From contig NZ_CP012898.1 in the NCBI RefSeq assembly GCF_001310225.1, forward strand, positions 1,178,001 to 1,242,000: DNA of 64,000 nucleotides. The letters run 5' to 3'. Source of the stretch: Pseudalgibacter alginicilyticus (lineage in GTDB: Bacteria; Bacteroidota; Bacteroidia; Flavobacteriales; Flavobacteriaceae). Below are positions 33,945-43,492 of the stretch, piece after piece. The first letter of the stretch is position 1; each line of letters starts with the position of its first letter. Made by a program: the position numbers and the translations under genes. A model generated the notes under the pieces. The model was not told the DNA's origin. It saw nothing but the letters and a program-made list of their open reading frames with translations, and did no database searches.

Positions 33945-35252
33945 TTATTCTTTAAGTGTCACTTCAATCATTCCTGTATAAGAAGTATTATTTTGAATAT
34001 TTAACTCTTTTAATTGAATTGCATCTTTAATAACATTAATACTTTCAATTTTTGCATTGTCTAACCTTTCTACTTCTTCCTTAGTTGAAGGTTTTCCATT
34101 AATATAATAGGCTATAATTTCTTTTACCTCTTTTGGTTCTGGTGCTCTTTCTACTTTTGGTAATTTCAAATTATCCATGTCATTCCAATGAACTTTTTGC
34201 TTCACAGTACCGTTATCTAATTCTAAAATTCCTGGATTGGACCGCACAATTGTTTTAAGAGCTTTTTCATCACATAAATACCATTCAAAACTTAAATTAT
34301 AAGCGTCTTTAATTCGTTGTTTAGTATCTGCCCCCGAAGCACTCAATCCTATTATTTTATACCCATTATTAATTGCCTCATCTTGAAGTGTTTTTAATTT
34401 TAATGCACCATCTCTTTCCATGGTTTCCAAGCTATAAGCTACAACAACTATTAAATTTTCTTGAGCTAAAAAATAATCAGTTAGATTTTCATCTTGACTT
34501 TCTATTGAAAAATCTACAACGGGAGGTTGATATCCTTCTTTAATAACTTTTGTGTCTACACTTATAAAATCACCTTTAACATCTGGGTAAGAACCGTTTG
34601 TGGCAATGGTCTGTTCTTCACCATTTACATTAAATGTCCAATAATATTCCACAATTGGTTTTTGGGCATTTTCAGGAATACTCATACCTTCTTGAATATT
34701 TGCTCCAATTTTATAGGCTCTAAAATCAATAGCTGGTAAATGCATTAGCACATGATACCCAAACCATAAACTAATTATAAAACTTAATAAAGCTAAAATA
34801 GTAGTGGGTAATTTTCCAAAAAGTGGTTTTATATGCTTGAGTCCAAAAAATAAAATTATAATAAAGAAAAGTAAAACTACATCTTTTGTAAAGCTTTGCC
34901 AAGGAGTTAATTTTAGTGCATCTCCAAAGCAACCGCAATCTTTTACTTTATCAAAATATGCTGAATAAAATGTTAAAAATGTAAAAAACACTATCATTAA
35001 AATTAAACTCCAAATAGTAAATTTTGGTTTATACCCAATGAGTAAAAACACACCTAAAACAACTTCAAACACCACCACAAAAACTGAAATTAATAGCGCA
35101 TAATTATCTAAATAAGGCATATTTAAAACATCCGGACTAAAATATTCTTGTAGTTTATAAGAAAACCCTAAAGGGTCATTAAGTTTTATAAATCCTGAAA
35201 TGATGAATAAAACACCGACAAATATCCTGCTAAATTGGACTATTATTTTCAT
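33945..35252 (-). CDS. DoxX/BT_3928-family membrane protein with C-terminal thioredoxin-like region
   Basis: The 435-residue protein starts with a four-helix DoxX-like domain (residues 1-150: FSRIFVGVLFIISGFIKLNDPLGF, then FLLIGYKPKF, then VKDCGCFGDALKLTPWQSFTKD). The CGCFG motif is typical of MauE/DoxX-type redox proteins. A fifth helix follows, then a soluble region (190-435) whose later part resembles a thioredoxin/peroxiredoxin fold (ENLIVVVAYSLE). It is likely involved in envelope redox chemistry together with the downstream TlpA-like lipoprotein. The exact reaction is unknown. Confidence 0.85.
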   Translation of the reverse strand: MKIIVQFSRIFVGVLFIISGFIKLNDPLGFSYKLQEYFSPDVLNMPYLDNYALLISVFVVVFEVVLGVFLLIGYKPKFTIWSLILMIVFFTFLTFYSAYFDKVKDCGCFGDALKLTPWQSFTKDVVLLFFIIILFFGLKHIKPLFGKLPTTILALLSFIISLWFGYHVLMHLPAIDFRAYKIGANIQEGMSIPENAQKPIVEYYWTFNVNGEEQTIATNGSYPDVKGDFISVDTKVIKEGYQPPVVDFSIESQDENLTDYFLAQENLIVVVAYSLETMERDGALKLKTLQDEAINNGYKIIGLSASGADTKQRIKDAYNLSFEWYLCDEKALKTIVRSNPGILELDNGTVKQKVHWNDMDNLKLPKVERAPEPKEVKEIIAYYINGKPSTKEEVERLDNAKIESINVIKDAIQLKELNIQNNTSYTGMIEVTLKE

Positions 35253-35347
35253 ATATTTTTTTTTAAAGACCTATCGAGCTTAGCCCATTACTTACCAACA
35301 AAAAACATATCGTTTCAGTAATATTAAAGGTTAAAATTTGTTACTAA

Positions 35348-35887
35348 TTATTTTTCATTTAAATGAATTAAAGCAAAAATGGCGTAATTAATCATGTCTT
35401 GATAATTAGCATCTATCCCTTCACTCACTAATGTTTTTCCTTTGTTATCTTCAATTTGTTTGACACGTAGTAGTTTTTGTAAAATTAAATCGGTTAAACT
35501 ACTCACCCTCATATCTCGCCAAGCCTCACCATAATCATGGTTTTTATCCTCCATGAGCTTTTTAGTTATGGCTATATGTTTTTCATACAATTCTGTGGCT
35601 TTTTCAGTAGTCAGATCTGGCTGTTCAACAACACCCTTTTCCAATTGAATAAGAGCCATAATACAATAATTAATAATACCTATAAATTCGCTTACTTCAC
35701 CTTCATCAACCTTTCTTACATCATTCTGTTGCAAACCTCTAATGCGTTGTGCTTTAATAAAAATTTGATCTGTTAAAGATGGCAACCTAAGTATTCTCCA
35801 TGCGCTACCATAATCACTCATTTTTTTTACAAATAAACTTTTACAGGTATCTATTACGGCATCATATTGTTTTGAAGTATCTTGCAT
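35348..35887 (-). CDS. DUF1599 protein (two repeated domains)
   Basis: A 179-residue protein made of two copies of the DUF1599 motif: KMSDYGSAWRILRLPSLTDQI (about 22-42) and KNHDYGEAWRDMRVSSLTDLI in the second half. DUF1599 resembles nucleotide pyrophosphohydrolase folds, but the function is unknown to me. The ATG at 35887 (MQDTSKQYD) is preferred over a TTG 42 bp upstream. It is the first gene of the operon leading to tpiA and is divergent from folP. Confidence 0.88.
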   Translation of the reverse strand: MQDTSKQYDAVIDTCKSLFVKKMSDYGSAWRILRLPSLTDQIFIKAQRIRGLQQNDVRKVDEGEVSEFIGIINYCIMALIQLEKGVVEQPDLTTEKATELYEKHIAITKKLMEDKNHDYGEAWRDMRVSSLTDLILQKLLRVKQIEDNKGKTLVSEGIDANYQDMINYAIFALIHLNEK

Positions 35888-35920
35888 GAATAAATTGAAT
35901 TTTGTGTAAATTTCGCTTAA

Positions 35921-35996
35921 AAAGTTCAAAGTTCAAAGCTCCAAGTTCAATGTTTTAGATTGTAGGCTTAAATTTAAAATTATGTTGATACCTTTG
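35921..35996 (+). promoter_or_regulatory. Heptamer-rich spacer and -7 box before folP
   Basis: The spacer between DUF1599 and folP starts with near-tandem GTTCAAA/GTTCAA units (35924-35950). TACCTTTG at 35989-35996 fits the Bacteroidota -7 consensus, 31 bp before the folP ATG. No clear -33 TTTG was found at the usual distance. Confidence 0.4.
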
Positions 35997-36026
35997 GGCA
36001 TTAAATCCAGAATTAGAAATTAAAAA

Positions 36027-36851
36027 ATGACCATTAATTGTAAAGGACAACTTATAGATGTATCATCTCCAAAAGTGATGGGAATTTTGAATATCACTCC
36101 CGATTCATTTTACGATGGAGGTAAACACAAAGAAGAAAAAGACGTGCTAACCCATGTAGAACGCATGCTGAAAGAAGGTGCTACCTTTATTGATATAGGC
36201 GCCTATAGCTCACGCCCAAATGCTAATACTGTTACTGAAACGGACGAATTAAAACGAATTATTCCTTTTATAAATCTAATTTTAAATGAATTTCCTGAAA
36301 CACTACTTTCTGTTGATACGTTTAGAAGTGAGGTTGCAAAACAATGTATTGAAGCTGGAGCATGTATGATTAATGATATTTCGGCTGGAAAATTAGATAA
36401 TAATATGCTTCAAATCATTGCAAATTTACATGTACCATATATTATGATGCATATGCGAGGCACTCCAAAAACCATGCAACAGCAAACACATTACGATGAC
36501 CTATTGAAAGATATTTTATTTTATTTCTCTGAAAGAATTGCCGCTGCCAAAGCACTCGGCATTATCGATATTATTGTGGACCCTGGTTTTGGATTTGCAA
36601 AAACCTTAGAACAGAATTATGAGTTATTAAATAAGCTTGAACTTTTTAAAATGATTGAAAAACCAATACTTGTTGGAGTTTCAAGAAAATCAATGATTTA
36701 TAAAACCTTAGATACTTCTGCTGCAGAAGCCTTAAATGGCACTTCTGTTTTAAACACGGTGGCCCTTCAAAAAGGCACTTCTATTTTACGCGTACATGAT
36801 GTTAAAGAGGCTGTAGAATGTATAGAACTGATAAAATTATTGGATAGTTAA
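36027..36851 (+). CDS. folP: Dihydropteroate synthase
   Basis: A 274-residue TIM-barrel enzyme with the two DHPS signatures: VMGILNITPDSFYDGGK (about 19-35) and GATFIDIGAYSSRPNA (about 53-68). Further folate-site motifs are SVDTFRSEVA, NDISAG, MHMRGTP, DPGFGFAKT, and GVSRKSMI near the end. It joins p-aminobenzoate to the pterin pyrophosphate in folate synthesis. It is the target of sulfonamides. A small lipoprotein gene begins 12 bp after it. Confidence 0.96.
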   Translation: MTINCKGQLIDVSSPKVMGILNITPDSFYDGGKHKEEKDVLTHVERMLKEGATFIDIGAYSSRPNANTVTETDELKRIIPFINLILNEFPETLLSVDTFRSEVAKQCIEAGACMINDISAGKLDNNMLQIIANLHVPYIMMHMRGTPKTMQQQTHYDDLLKDILFYFSERIAAAKALGIIDIIVDPGFGFAKTLEQNYELLNKLELFKMIEKPILVGVSRKSMIYKTLDTSAAEALNGTSVLNTVALQKGTSILRVHDVKEAVECIELIKLLDS

Positions 36852-36863
36852 TCATTATAATTT

Positions 36864-37523
36864 ATGAAAAATTTACTCCCATTTATATTAGTCTGTTTGT
36901 TTTTGTCTTGTGAAAATGAAAAAATCATTCAATTACCTGAAATAACACACTCAGACATTACAGAAATACATGATGTTTCACCTGCCTATTTATTTTATGA
37001 TAAAACACAAATTGATAGTATTGAACTGAATAGAAAAAACTTAATAGTAACCACCCATTGGTTAGTGAATGTAGATAAACGTTTAACTTTAAAACAAGCC
37101 ATACCACATATAAAATTTCTACAAGACAAAAAGGCAAATTCAAGTCATAAAAATGAAAGTGCTAAAAACTATTTTACTTGTAATGATTTAAGTAGAAAAA
37201 ATTTAGGATTTATTGAATTTACAAATGTAATTTATGAAACAGAAGGAAGAGAAATAGAAGCGGAAAATAATTATAATGTTGTTGTCATTAATTTGAATGA
37301 TATTAAAATCTCCACATTAAACAGCTCTTATTATAAAACAGACATCACTAATTTCGCAAATTCGCTTAGAAAAACGATTTCTAAAAATGAAGAAAACGGT
37401 AGGATTAGTTTATCATTCAACAATAAATTATCATTTCAAAATTACATTACCTTTAAATCAATACTATTACAATTGGATTTAGAAAATAATACTATTTCAA
37501 ATAACGAATTTATTTTTAATTAA
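36864..37523 (+). CDS. Hypothetical lipoprotein
   Basis: A 219-residue protein with a lipoprotein signal (LFLSC, Cys16) and no recognised domain. The mature part alternates beta-like and helical stretches. It contains an HWLVNVDKRLTLKQAIPHIKFLQDKK segment-type pattern and ends with a hydrophobic-alternating LLQLDLENNTISNNEF. It lies between folP and cdaA on the same strand and may be co-transcribed with both. No function can be proposed. Confidence 0.7.
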   Translation: MKNLLPFILVCLFLSCENEKIIQLPEITHSDITEIHDVSPAYLFYDKTQIDSIELNRKNLIVTTHWLVNVDKRLTLKQAIPHIKFLQDKKANSSHKNESAKNYFTCNDLSRKNLGFIEFTNVIYETEGREIEAENNYNVVVINLNDIKISTLNSSYYKTDITNFANSLRKTISKNEENGRISLSFNNKLSFQNYITFKSILLQLDLENNTISNNEFIFN

Positions 37524-37557
37524 CCTTTTTTACTAAATTTACCAAAACCCAAATATC

Positions 37558-38346
37558 TTGGAAATTTTTAATGATCTTTTAAAATTTAAAATTGTAGACA
37601 TCATAGACGTTATCTTGGTGGCTCTATTACTTTATTACATTTACAAATTAGTAAAAGGTACGGTGGCTATCAATATTTTTATAGGTATCATCATTATTTA
37701 TGGTGTTTGGCAACTTACCGATTTCCTTGAAATGTATATGTTGCATAACATTTTTGATGGCTTTATAAAAGTAGGTATCATTGCTTTAATTGTTGTTTTC
37801 CAACCTGAAATTCGTAAGTTTTTACTAATGGTTGGCTCCACCAATTTTAGTAGAGGTGGTGGTAAGTTTTTCAAACATTTTAAATTCCTAAAAACAGAAA
37901 CCAGCGATGAAACTAAGGTTGAAATTATTATTTCTGCCTGTAATAAAATGTCTGCATCTAATACAGGAGCACTTATCGTTTTTGAAAAAAATAACAACTT
38001 AGATTTTTTGACTTCTACAGGTGATGAAATGAACATAACCGTTACACAACCAATCATTGAAAGTATTTTTTTTAAAAATAGCCCATTGCATGATGGAGCT
38101 ATCATTGTTAAAAATAACATTGTTAAAGCAACTCGAGTAATATTACCTCTTAACAACGAAAAAAATATTCCTAAACGATTTGGATTACGACACAGAGCCG
38201 CAATTGGTGTTACTGAAAAAACAGATGCACTTGCTTTGGTTGTAAGTGAAGAAACAGGTCATATTTCTTATTTTAAAGACGGTGAATTTATTGTTTTTGA
38301 TAATACCACCGAATTAACTGAACTGATAAAAAAAGATTTAGTTTAA
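37558..38346 (+). CDS. cdaA: Membrane-bound diadenylate cyclase (c-di-AMP synthase)
   Basis: A 262-residue protein with three N-terminal helices (about 12-85) and a DAC domain with both catalytic motifs: LHDGAII (about 180-186) and the RHRAAIGVTE loop (about 219-228). It condenses two ATP into c-di-AMP, a signal controlling osmotic and cell-wall balance. The start is a TTG at 37558; an in-frame TAA lies 24 bp upstream and no ATG lies between. Its last codons overlap by 4 bp the 3' end of the convergent ABC-exporter gene. Confidence 0.93.
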   Translation: MEIFNDLLKFKIVDIIDVILVALLLYYIYKLVKGTVAINIFIGIIIIYGVWQLTDFLEMYMLHNIFDGFIKVGIIALIVVFQPEIRKFLLMVGSTNFSRGGGKFFKHFKFLKTETSDETKVEIIISACNKMSASNTGALIVFEKNNNLDFLTSTGDEMNITVTQPIIESIFFKNSPLHDGAIIVKNNIVKATRVILPLNNEKNIPKRFGLRHRAAIGVTEKTDALALVVSEETGHISYFKDGEFIVFDNTTELTELIKKDLV

Positions 38347-40109
38347 GCTACTTCTTCCTTTACAAACTGAACCTCATATAAGTTTTTATAATATCCGTTT
38401 TCTATTTTAAGAAGCTGTTCATGCGTACCTTGCTCCATTATTTCGCCCGCTTCCATTACAATAATTCTGTCTGCTTTTTTAATGGTAGCTAATCGATGCG
38501 CAATGACAATAGACGTTCGGCCTTTAGTAATTTTATCGGTTGCGTTTTGAATTAGCTGTTCTGAATAAGAATCTACTGAAGAAGTTGCTTCATCTAACAC
38601 CAAAATACTTGGATTGGTAACATAAGCCCTTAAAAACGAAATTAATTGTCGCTGACCTGAAGAAAGCATTACACCACGTTCTTTCACATTATAATGATAG
38701 GCATTTGGTAAGCTAGAAATAAAATCATGAATACCTATATCTTTGGCAGCTTGCACTACAACGTCTTCTGTAATATCTGGATTATTTAAAGTAATATTAT
38801 TCAAAATAGTATCAGCAAACAAAAATACATCTTGTAAAACTACTGCAATTTGGGTTCGCAATGAAGCCAAGGTCACTTCTTTAATATTAACATTATCAAT
38901 AGCAATGGTGCCACTTTTAATTTCATAAAAACGACTTAACAAATTAATAATGGTAGACTTCCCTGCGCCAGTAGCACCAACAATTGCTACCGTTTCACCT
39001 GCATTTACCTTAAATGAAATACCTTTTAAAACGGTTTCTTCTTCTATGTAATTAAAAAATACCTTATCAAATTCTATAGTTCCATTAAAATTTTCGGCAA
39101 CTAAAGTCCCAGTATCATCAATCTGAGACGTTGTATCAATGACTTTAAATACTCTATTAGCAGCTACCATTCCCATTTGGAGGGCATTAAACTTATCGGC
39201 TATTTGACGCAATGGTCTGAATAGTTTAGGAATTAACATTATAAATGCTGTTAAAATCCCTAAAGAAACTGTGCCTTCTAATACCACATTTAATCCGCCA
39301 TACCAAGCTACTAAACCAATAGTTATTGATGCAGAAAGCTCAGCAATAGGAAAAAATATAGAATTGTACCAAATGGTTTTTAACCAGCCATTTTTATGTC
39401 GCTCATTAATAAGCTTAAACTTCTCATATTCAACATTCTCTCTTACAAATAATTGCAATATTTTCATACCCGTAATACGCTCTTGCACAAAAGAATTTAA
39501 ATTAGAAATTTCGGTGCGCACTTCTTCAAACGCCTTTTTCATATACTTCTGAAAAACGGATGTGGCATACATAACTAAGGGCAGCATTAAAAAAACAATG
39601 ACACTCAATTCCCAACTTTTATAAATCATGAATCCGGAAACCACTACCATAGTAAGCAAATCGCGAAAAATCATAAAAAGTCCTTCACTAAAAATATCTG
39701 CAATCCGTTCCATATCAGTAACAGCACGAGTTATAAGTACGCCAACTGACGAATTATCATAATACTTCATTTTAAAACGAAGCAAATGATTAAACAATTT
39801 TACACGAATATCCTTAACAACTGTCTGCCCTAACCAACCTGAATAAAAAATAAACAACAATTGCATGATAAACTCCAAAAACAAAAGGCCTACCATTACA
39901 AGGATGTAGTTTAAAAACCCCTCCTCCATTTTATTGGTTAAATTTTCATCAAATGCACGTTGTAAAAGTTCTGGTGTTGCAATGGATAAAATAGCAATGG
40001 CAATAACAGCTATAAATACAAAAGAAAACACCATTTTGTAAGGCTTCATAAACTTAAAAAGCCTCATGAACAAACGAATATCAAAAATATTTTCTTTACT
40101 CTTTATCAT
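38343..40109 (-). CDS. ABC exporter (fused membrane and ATPase domains)
   Basis: A 588-residue half-transporter with six membrane helices (1-320) followed by an ATPase domain. Walker A is GATGAGKSTI (about 373-382), the Q-loop is VVLQDVFLFADT, the ABC signature reads LSSGQRQLI, Walker B is ILVLDEATSSVD, and the H-loop is VIAHRL. It works as a dimer to export lipid-like or drug-like molecules (MsbA/LmrA-like). It abuts truA directly: its ATG ends where the truA stop begins, so they are one operon. Confidence 0.93.
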   Translation of the reverse strand: MIKSKENIFDIRLFMRLFKFMKPYKMVFSFVFIAVIAIAILSIATPELLQRAFDENLTNKMEEGFLNYILVMVGLLFLEFIMQLLFIFYSGWLGQTVVKDIRVKLFNHLLRFKMKYYDNSSVGVLITRAVTDMERIADIFSEGLFMIFRDLLTMVVVSGFMIYKSWELSVIVFLMLPLVMYATSVFQKYMKKAFEEVRTEISNLNSFVQERITGMKILQLFVRENVEYEKFKLINERHKNGWLKTIWYNSIFFPIAELSASITIGLVAWYGGLNVVLEGTVSLGILTAFIMLIPKLFRPLRQIADKFNALQMGMVAANRVFKVIDTTSQIDDTGTLVAENFNGTIEFDKVFFNYIEEETVLKGISFKVNAGETVAIVGATGAGKSTIINLLSRFYEIKSGTIAIDNVNIKEVTLASLRTQIAVVLQDVFLFADTILNNITLNNPDITEDVVVQAAKDIGIHDFISSLPNAYHYNVKERGVMLSSGQRQLISFLRAYVTNPSILVLDEATSSVDSYSEQLIQNATDKITKGRTSIVIAHRLATIKKADRIIVMEAGEIMEQGTHEQLLKIENGYYKNLYEVQFVKEEVA

Positions 40110-40853
40110 CTACAATTTTATATCATTTGGGTAAGCAACTTCAGTTAAATACAAAGCATGTGCTGGTACCGAAAACCCAGCTTCACTCCTATTTTTAGAC
40201 TGTATTATAGTGTGTAAATCATCAATCTTAATTTTTCTTTGCCCAATATGAATCATGGTTCCTACAATAGCTCGCACCATATTTCGTAAAAACCTATCGG
40301 CTTGTATTACAAACTGAAGTTCGTCATTTTTAAAACTCCACTCCGCTTTCATAATTGTACAATTGTATGTTTTTACATCGGTTTTAACTTTAGAAAAGCA
40401 TTGAAAATCTTTATATTCAAATAGAATTTTAGTAGCCTTTTTCATCGCTTCTATATCCAAATCTTGTTTAATATAATAAGCACCGTCAAATGTAAAAACA
40501 TTTTTCTTTAAACTTACACGATATAGATATGTTCTACTTAATGCATTAAAACGTGCATGGGCTTTATCTTTTACCTTAAAAATAGTGTGAATAGCCACAT
40601 CCTTAGGTAAATATAAATTTAGCTTATAGGTGATTTCAGCTTCATCAAAAACAACATGGGTATCAAAGTGTGCAAACATTTGCGAAGCATGTACTCCTGC
40701 ATCCGTTCTACCGGCTCCCATTATGGGTGTTTTTTCCTTTAAAAGCACAGATAACGATTTTTCTATAACTTCCTGTACGGTTATGGCATTTGGCTGGAAC
40801 TGCCAACCGTGGTAAGCACTACCATTATAAGAGAGTTCTATAAAATATCGCAA
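40110..40853 (-). CDS. truA: tRNA pseudouridine(38-40) synthase TruA
   Basis: A 247-residue enzyme with the TruA motifs: RYFIELSYNGSAYHGWQ at the N-terminus, the catalytic Asp in GAGRTDAGVHASQM (about 42-55), and RFLRNMVRAIVGTMIHIG near residue 200. It makes pseudouridine in the tRNA anticodon arm. The start codon is TTG (40853-40851); an in-frame TAA lies four codons upstream and no ATG fits. It is followed without gap by the ABC exporter gene. Confidence 0.95.
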   Translation of the reverse strand: MRYFIELSYNGSAYHGWQFQPNAITVQEVIEKSLSVLLKEKTPIMGAGRTDAGVHASQMFAHFDTHVVFDEAEITYKLNLYLPKDVAIHTIFKVKDKAHARFNALSRTYLYRVSLKKNVFTFDGAYYIKQDLDIEAMKKATKILFEYKDFQCFSKVKTDVKTYNCTIMKAEWSFKNDELQFVIQADRFLRNMVRAIVGTMIHIGQRKIKIDDLHTIIQSKNRSEAGFSVPAHALYLTEVAYPNDIKL

Positions 40854-41055
40854 ATTATTTTTTTACTTTTAGTGAAGTTACAAAGATAGATAGTTTTGTT
40901 CATTCATGAGAGGCTATGAATCTTAATAATGTATTAAAATGTTACTTGAAGTAATTCTTTTTCTTGTGAATATTATTGAAATCTGTAAACGTTTCTTAAT
41001 ATTTATATAAAAAGAACAATAAGATTAATAAAAAATCATTGATTACACGCAAACC

Positions 41056-41673
41056 CTACACTGTTTTTTTTCCAATATACCGTATTACGTTTGCTAAGCC
41101 ATTATGCAAATCTCCTTCTTCTAACTCTACTTCCGTTTGCTCTAAAAGAATGGTTTCAAAGTTATTAAATGTTGTTTGAATTTCTTCTATGGTAAAAAGT
41201 AAATTTATATCACTCGGCCCTCCTATTTTTGGGTTTTTTTCACGATAGTATAAATTCTCAGTACTAAAACCTTCTAAAATTAAATAACCATTTGGTTTTA
41301 CTAAAGCTGCAAGTTGTGTATTTAATTCTTTTTTATTTTGAGGGAAATGGGCATAAATTAAAGCCAAAGCATCAAAACTATTTGGCTCAAATTTTAGTTG
41401 ATGCAACTCACCTACTTTATAATCTATTTTTACATTTGCTGCATTGGCTAATTTCTGCGCCTTATTTTTTCCTTCAACACTTATATCAAATGCAATAACA
41501 CTAAGACCTTTTTTAGATGCGTAAACAGCATTTCTTCCTTCTCCCTCTGCTGGTAATAATATATCCCCTTTCAGATTTAATTTTTCAATGGTTTCTTTGA
41601 AAAATTTATTAGGTTCCGTTCCGTACACAAATTCTTCTTTCTTATATCTATTATTCCAAAATTCTTCCATCAT
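41056..41673 (-). CDS. Class I SAM-dependent methyltransferase
   Basis: A 205-residue protein of the TehB/TPMT-like group: FWNNRYKKEEFVYGTEPN at the start, a SAM-binding loop that reads LLPAEGEGRNAVYAS (a variant of the usual G-x-G-x-G), the acidic VIAFDIS, and LALIYAHFP. Members detoxify small compounds or metalloids, but the substrate is not evident. The ATG pair at 41673/41670 is preferred; a TTG at 41703 is less likely. Confidence 0.85.
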   Translation of the reverse strand: MMEEFWNNRYKKEEFVYGTEPNKFFKETIEKLNLKGDILLPAEGEGRNAVYASKKGLSVIAFDISVEGKNKAQKLANAANVKIDYKVGELHQLKFEPNSFDALALIYAHFPQNKKELNTQLAALVKPNGYLILEGFSTENLYYREKNPKIGGPSDINLLFTIEEIQTTFNNFETILLEQTEVELEEGDLHNGLANVIRYIGKKTV

Positions 41674-41879
41674 ATTTTTCTTAAACAACCTATCGCTTTT
41701 CAAAATTTAGTGCTAAACGAAGTTCGTGATTTTAAAACATAAAGCCAAACAAAATTCTTCATCTATTATAAATTAAGAAATTAAACAATTATCTATAACT
41801 TTACCAACTACATTTCAGTTATAAGTATAATTAACTCTTCTTAAATAATAATACAAACATCAATATTAATTCAGCTTTC

Positions 41880-42371
41880 ATGGTAAAAATATTACTTCTT
41901 TCAGATACGCACAGTTATATAGATAACGACATTTTAAAATATGTAAAACAAGCCGATGAAGTTTGGCATGCAGGTGATATTGGTGACATAAAAGTAACGG
42001 ATACAATAAAAAAACTAAAACCTCTTAAAGCTGTTTACGGAAATATTGACAATACAGATATACGCAAAGAGTTCCCTGAAAACAATCGATTTATGTGTGA
42101 AGATGTGGATGTTTGGATAACACATATTGGTGGTTACCCTAAAGCATATAATATCCGAGTTCGAGATGACATTAGAGCAAATCCTCCTCGGCTATTTATT
42201 GCTGGTCATTCTCATATTTTAAAAGTCATGCCTGATAAAAAACTGAATTTACTACACATGAACCCTGGTGCCATTGGCAAACATGGTTTTCATAAAACAC
42301 GAACCATGTTACGTTTTACTATCGATAGAAGTAAAATTGACAATTTAGAAGTAATAGAATTTCCAAAGTAG
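41880..42371 (+). CDS. YfcE/MJ0936-type metallophosphoesterase
   Basis: A 163-residue phosphodiesterase with the metal-binding set LLLSDTHSY (Asp8, His10), WHAGDIGD, VYGNID, THIGGYP, and GHSH (about 117-120) followed by NPGA. Enzymes of this family hydrolyse phosphodiesters using two metals. It is cytoplasmic and stands 122 bp before the FKBP gene on the same strand. Confidence 0.93.
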   Translation: MVKILLLSDTHSYIDNDILKYVKQADEVWHAGDIGDIKVTDTIKKLKPLKAVYGNIDNTDIRKEFPENNRFMCEDVDVWITHIGGYPKAYNIRVRDDIRANPPRLFIAGHSHILKVMPDKKLNLLHMNPGAIGKHGFHKTRTMLRFTIDRSKIDNLEVIEFPK

Positions 42372-42493
42372 TCTATGGAAGCTTACTTTATGTTAATGTT
42401 TTCAGAAATACTAGCATTTATTGGCTATGATTGTGGCAATCAAATGATAAATTGTAGTTTTGTGTCGATTTAAAAACAAAAAAATCAATATTT

Positions 42494-42922
42494 ATGAGTC
42501 AAGTAAAAGAGAATGATACCGTAAGAGTTCATTACACAGGAAAATTAAGTAATGGTCAAATTTTTGACAGTTCATTGGAAAGAGAGCCATTAGAAGTTAC
42601 TTTGGGGCAAGGCATGCTTATTCCTGGTTTTGAAAAAGGTATTGTAGAAATGAAAGTAAACGAGAAAAAAACCATTAATATTCCTGTTGCAGAAGCTTAT
42701 GGCGAAGCGCAAAAAGAATTATTTTACGAAGTAAAAAAAGAGCAATTACCACAAGACATGGCACCAGAAGTAGGTATGGGATTAGCTTCAAAAAACCCAG
42801 ATGGTACTGAAGTACAATTTCGCGTAGCTGAAGTTCATGATGATTTTATTATTGTGGATGCAAACCACCCGCTTGCAGGACAAGATTTAACTTTTGATTT
42901 AGAACTTATTGAAATTAAGTAA
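42494..42922 (+). CDS. FKBP-type peptidyl-prolyl isomerase (SlyD-like)
   Basis: A 142-residue protein with the SlyD layout: VRVHYTGKLSNGQIFDSSLEREPLEVTLGQG at the start, an insert-in-flap domain (AYGEAQKELFYEVKKEQLPQ), and a second FKBP strand region DANHPLAGQDLTFDLELIEI. It lacks the His-rich metal-binding tail of E. coli SlyD. It catalyses proline isomerisation and acts as a chaperone in the cytoplasm. Confidence 0.93.
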   Translation: MSQVKENDTVRVHYTGKLSNGQIFDSSLEREPLEVTLGQGMLIPGFEKGIVEMKVNEKKTINIPVAEAYGEAQKELFYEVKKEQLPQDMAPEVGMGLASKNPDGTEVQFRVAEVHDDFIIVDANHPLAGQDLTFDLELIEIK

Positions 42923-43026
42923 AGAATCATCCCTTCTTAAACACTTTCGGTCAGAAGAAAGTTTATTAAGAATTAGATTTTATATTTCTTCCTACATATC
43001 GAGATTAAATGGAGGACTACATAAAA

Positions 43027-43052
43027 AAACCCAAAGTTTTCACTTTGGGTTT
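43027..43052. terminator. Bidirectional terminator between the FKBP and DUF4293 genes
   Basis: AAACCCAAAGT (43027-43037) pairs with ACTTTGGGTTT (43042-43052) around a 4-nt loop, with A-runs upstream and T at the end. It lies between convergent genes. Confidence 0.8.
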
Positions 43053-43081
43053 AACGCACTAATACTACTAAGATGTTAGGT

Positions 43082-43492
43082 TTATCGTAATCTATCTACA
43101 GATTTTACAAGATCTTCATCCTTTTTGATGGCCTTATTAGCTAATGCCAATAACACGATAGAAACAACAGGAAGAAACATCCCAATACCTTTCTCAGAAA
43201 CCGCCGTTTCTCCAGATACATTTAGAGATTGATATACAAAAAATCCTAGTAAAATAAAATTTAATATGATGTTAAGTCGCCCCAAAACAAATTGAAGCTT
43301 CCTATTTGTATACATAAATATAGACACCAAAGATACTACCGTAGATCCTAAAAACAAACTTAAAAACAATAAATTATCAGGCGCGAAAATTTTGACACCT
43401 TCTTCTGTAATCCATAAATGGAAAACAAAAATTAGTCCGCCCGAAACCAATGCTGCTAATAGTAAATAAAGTGTTTGAATTCGTTGAATCAT
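43082..43492 (-). CDS. DUF4293 four-helix membrane protein
   Basis: A 136-residue protein that begins MIQRIQTLYLLLA, the hallmark of DUF4293 in Bacteroidota, and contains four hydrophobic helices with NRKLQFVLGRLNIILNF between helices two and three. The function is unknown. In related genomes it commonly neighbours rho, which starts 197 bp away in the opposite direction here. Confidence 0.9.
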   Translation of the reverse strand: MIQRIQTLYLLLAALVSGGLIFVFHLWITEEGVKIFAPDNLLFLSLFLGSTVVSLVSIFMYTNRKLQFVLGRLNIILNFILLGFFVYQSLNVSGETAVSEKGIGMFLPVVSIVLLALANKAIKKDEDLVKSVDRLR

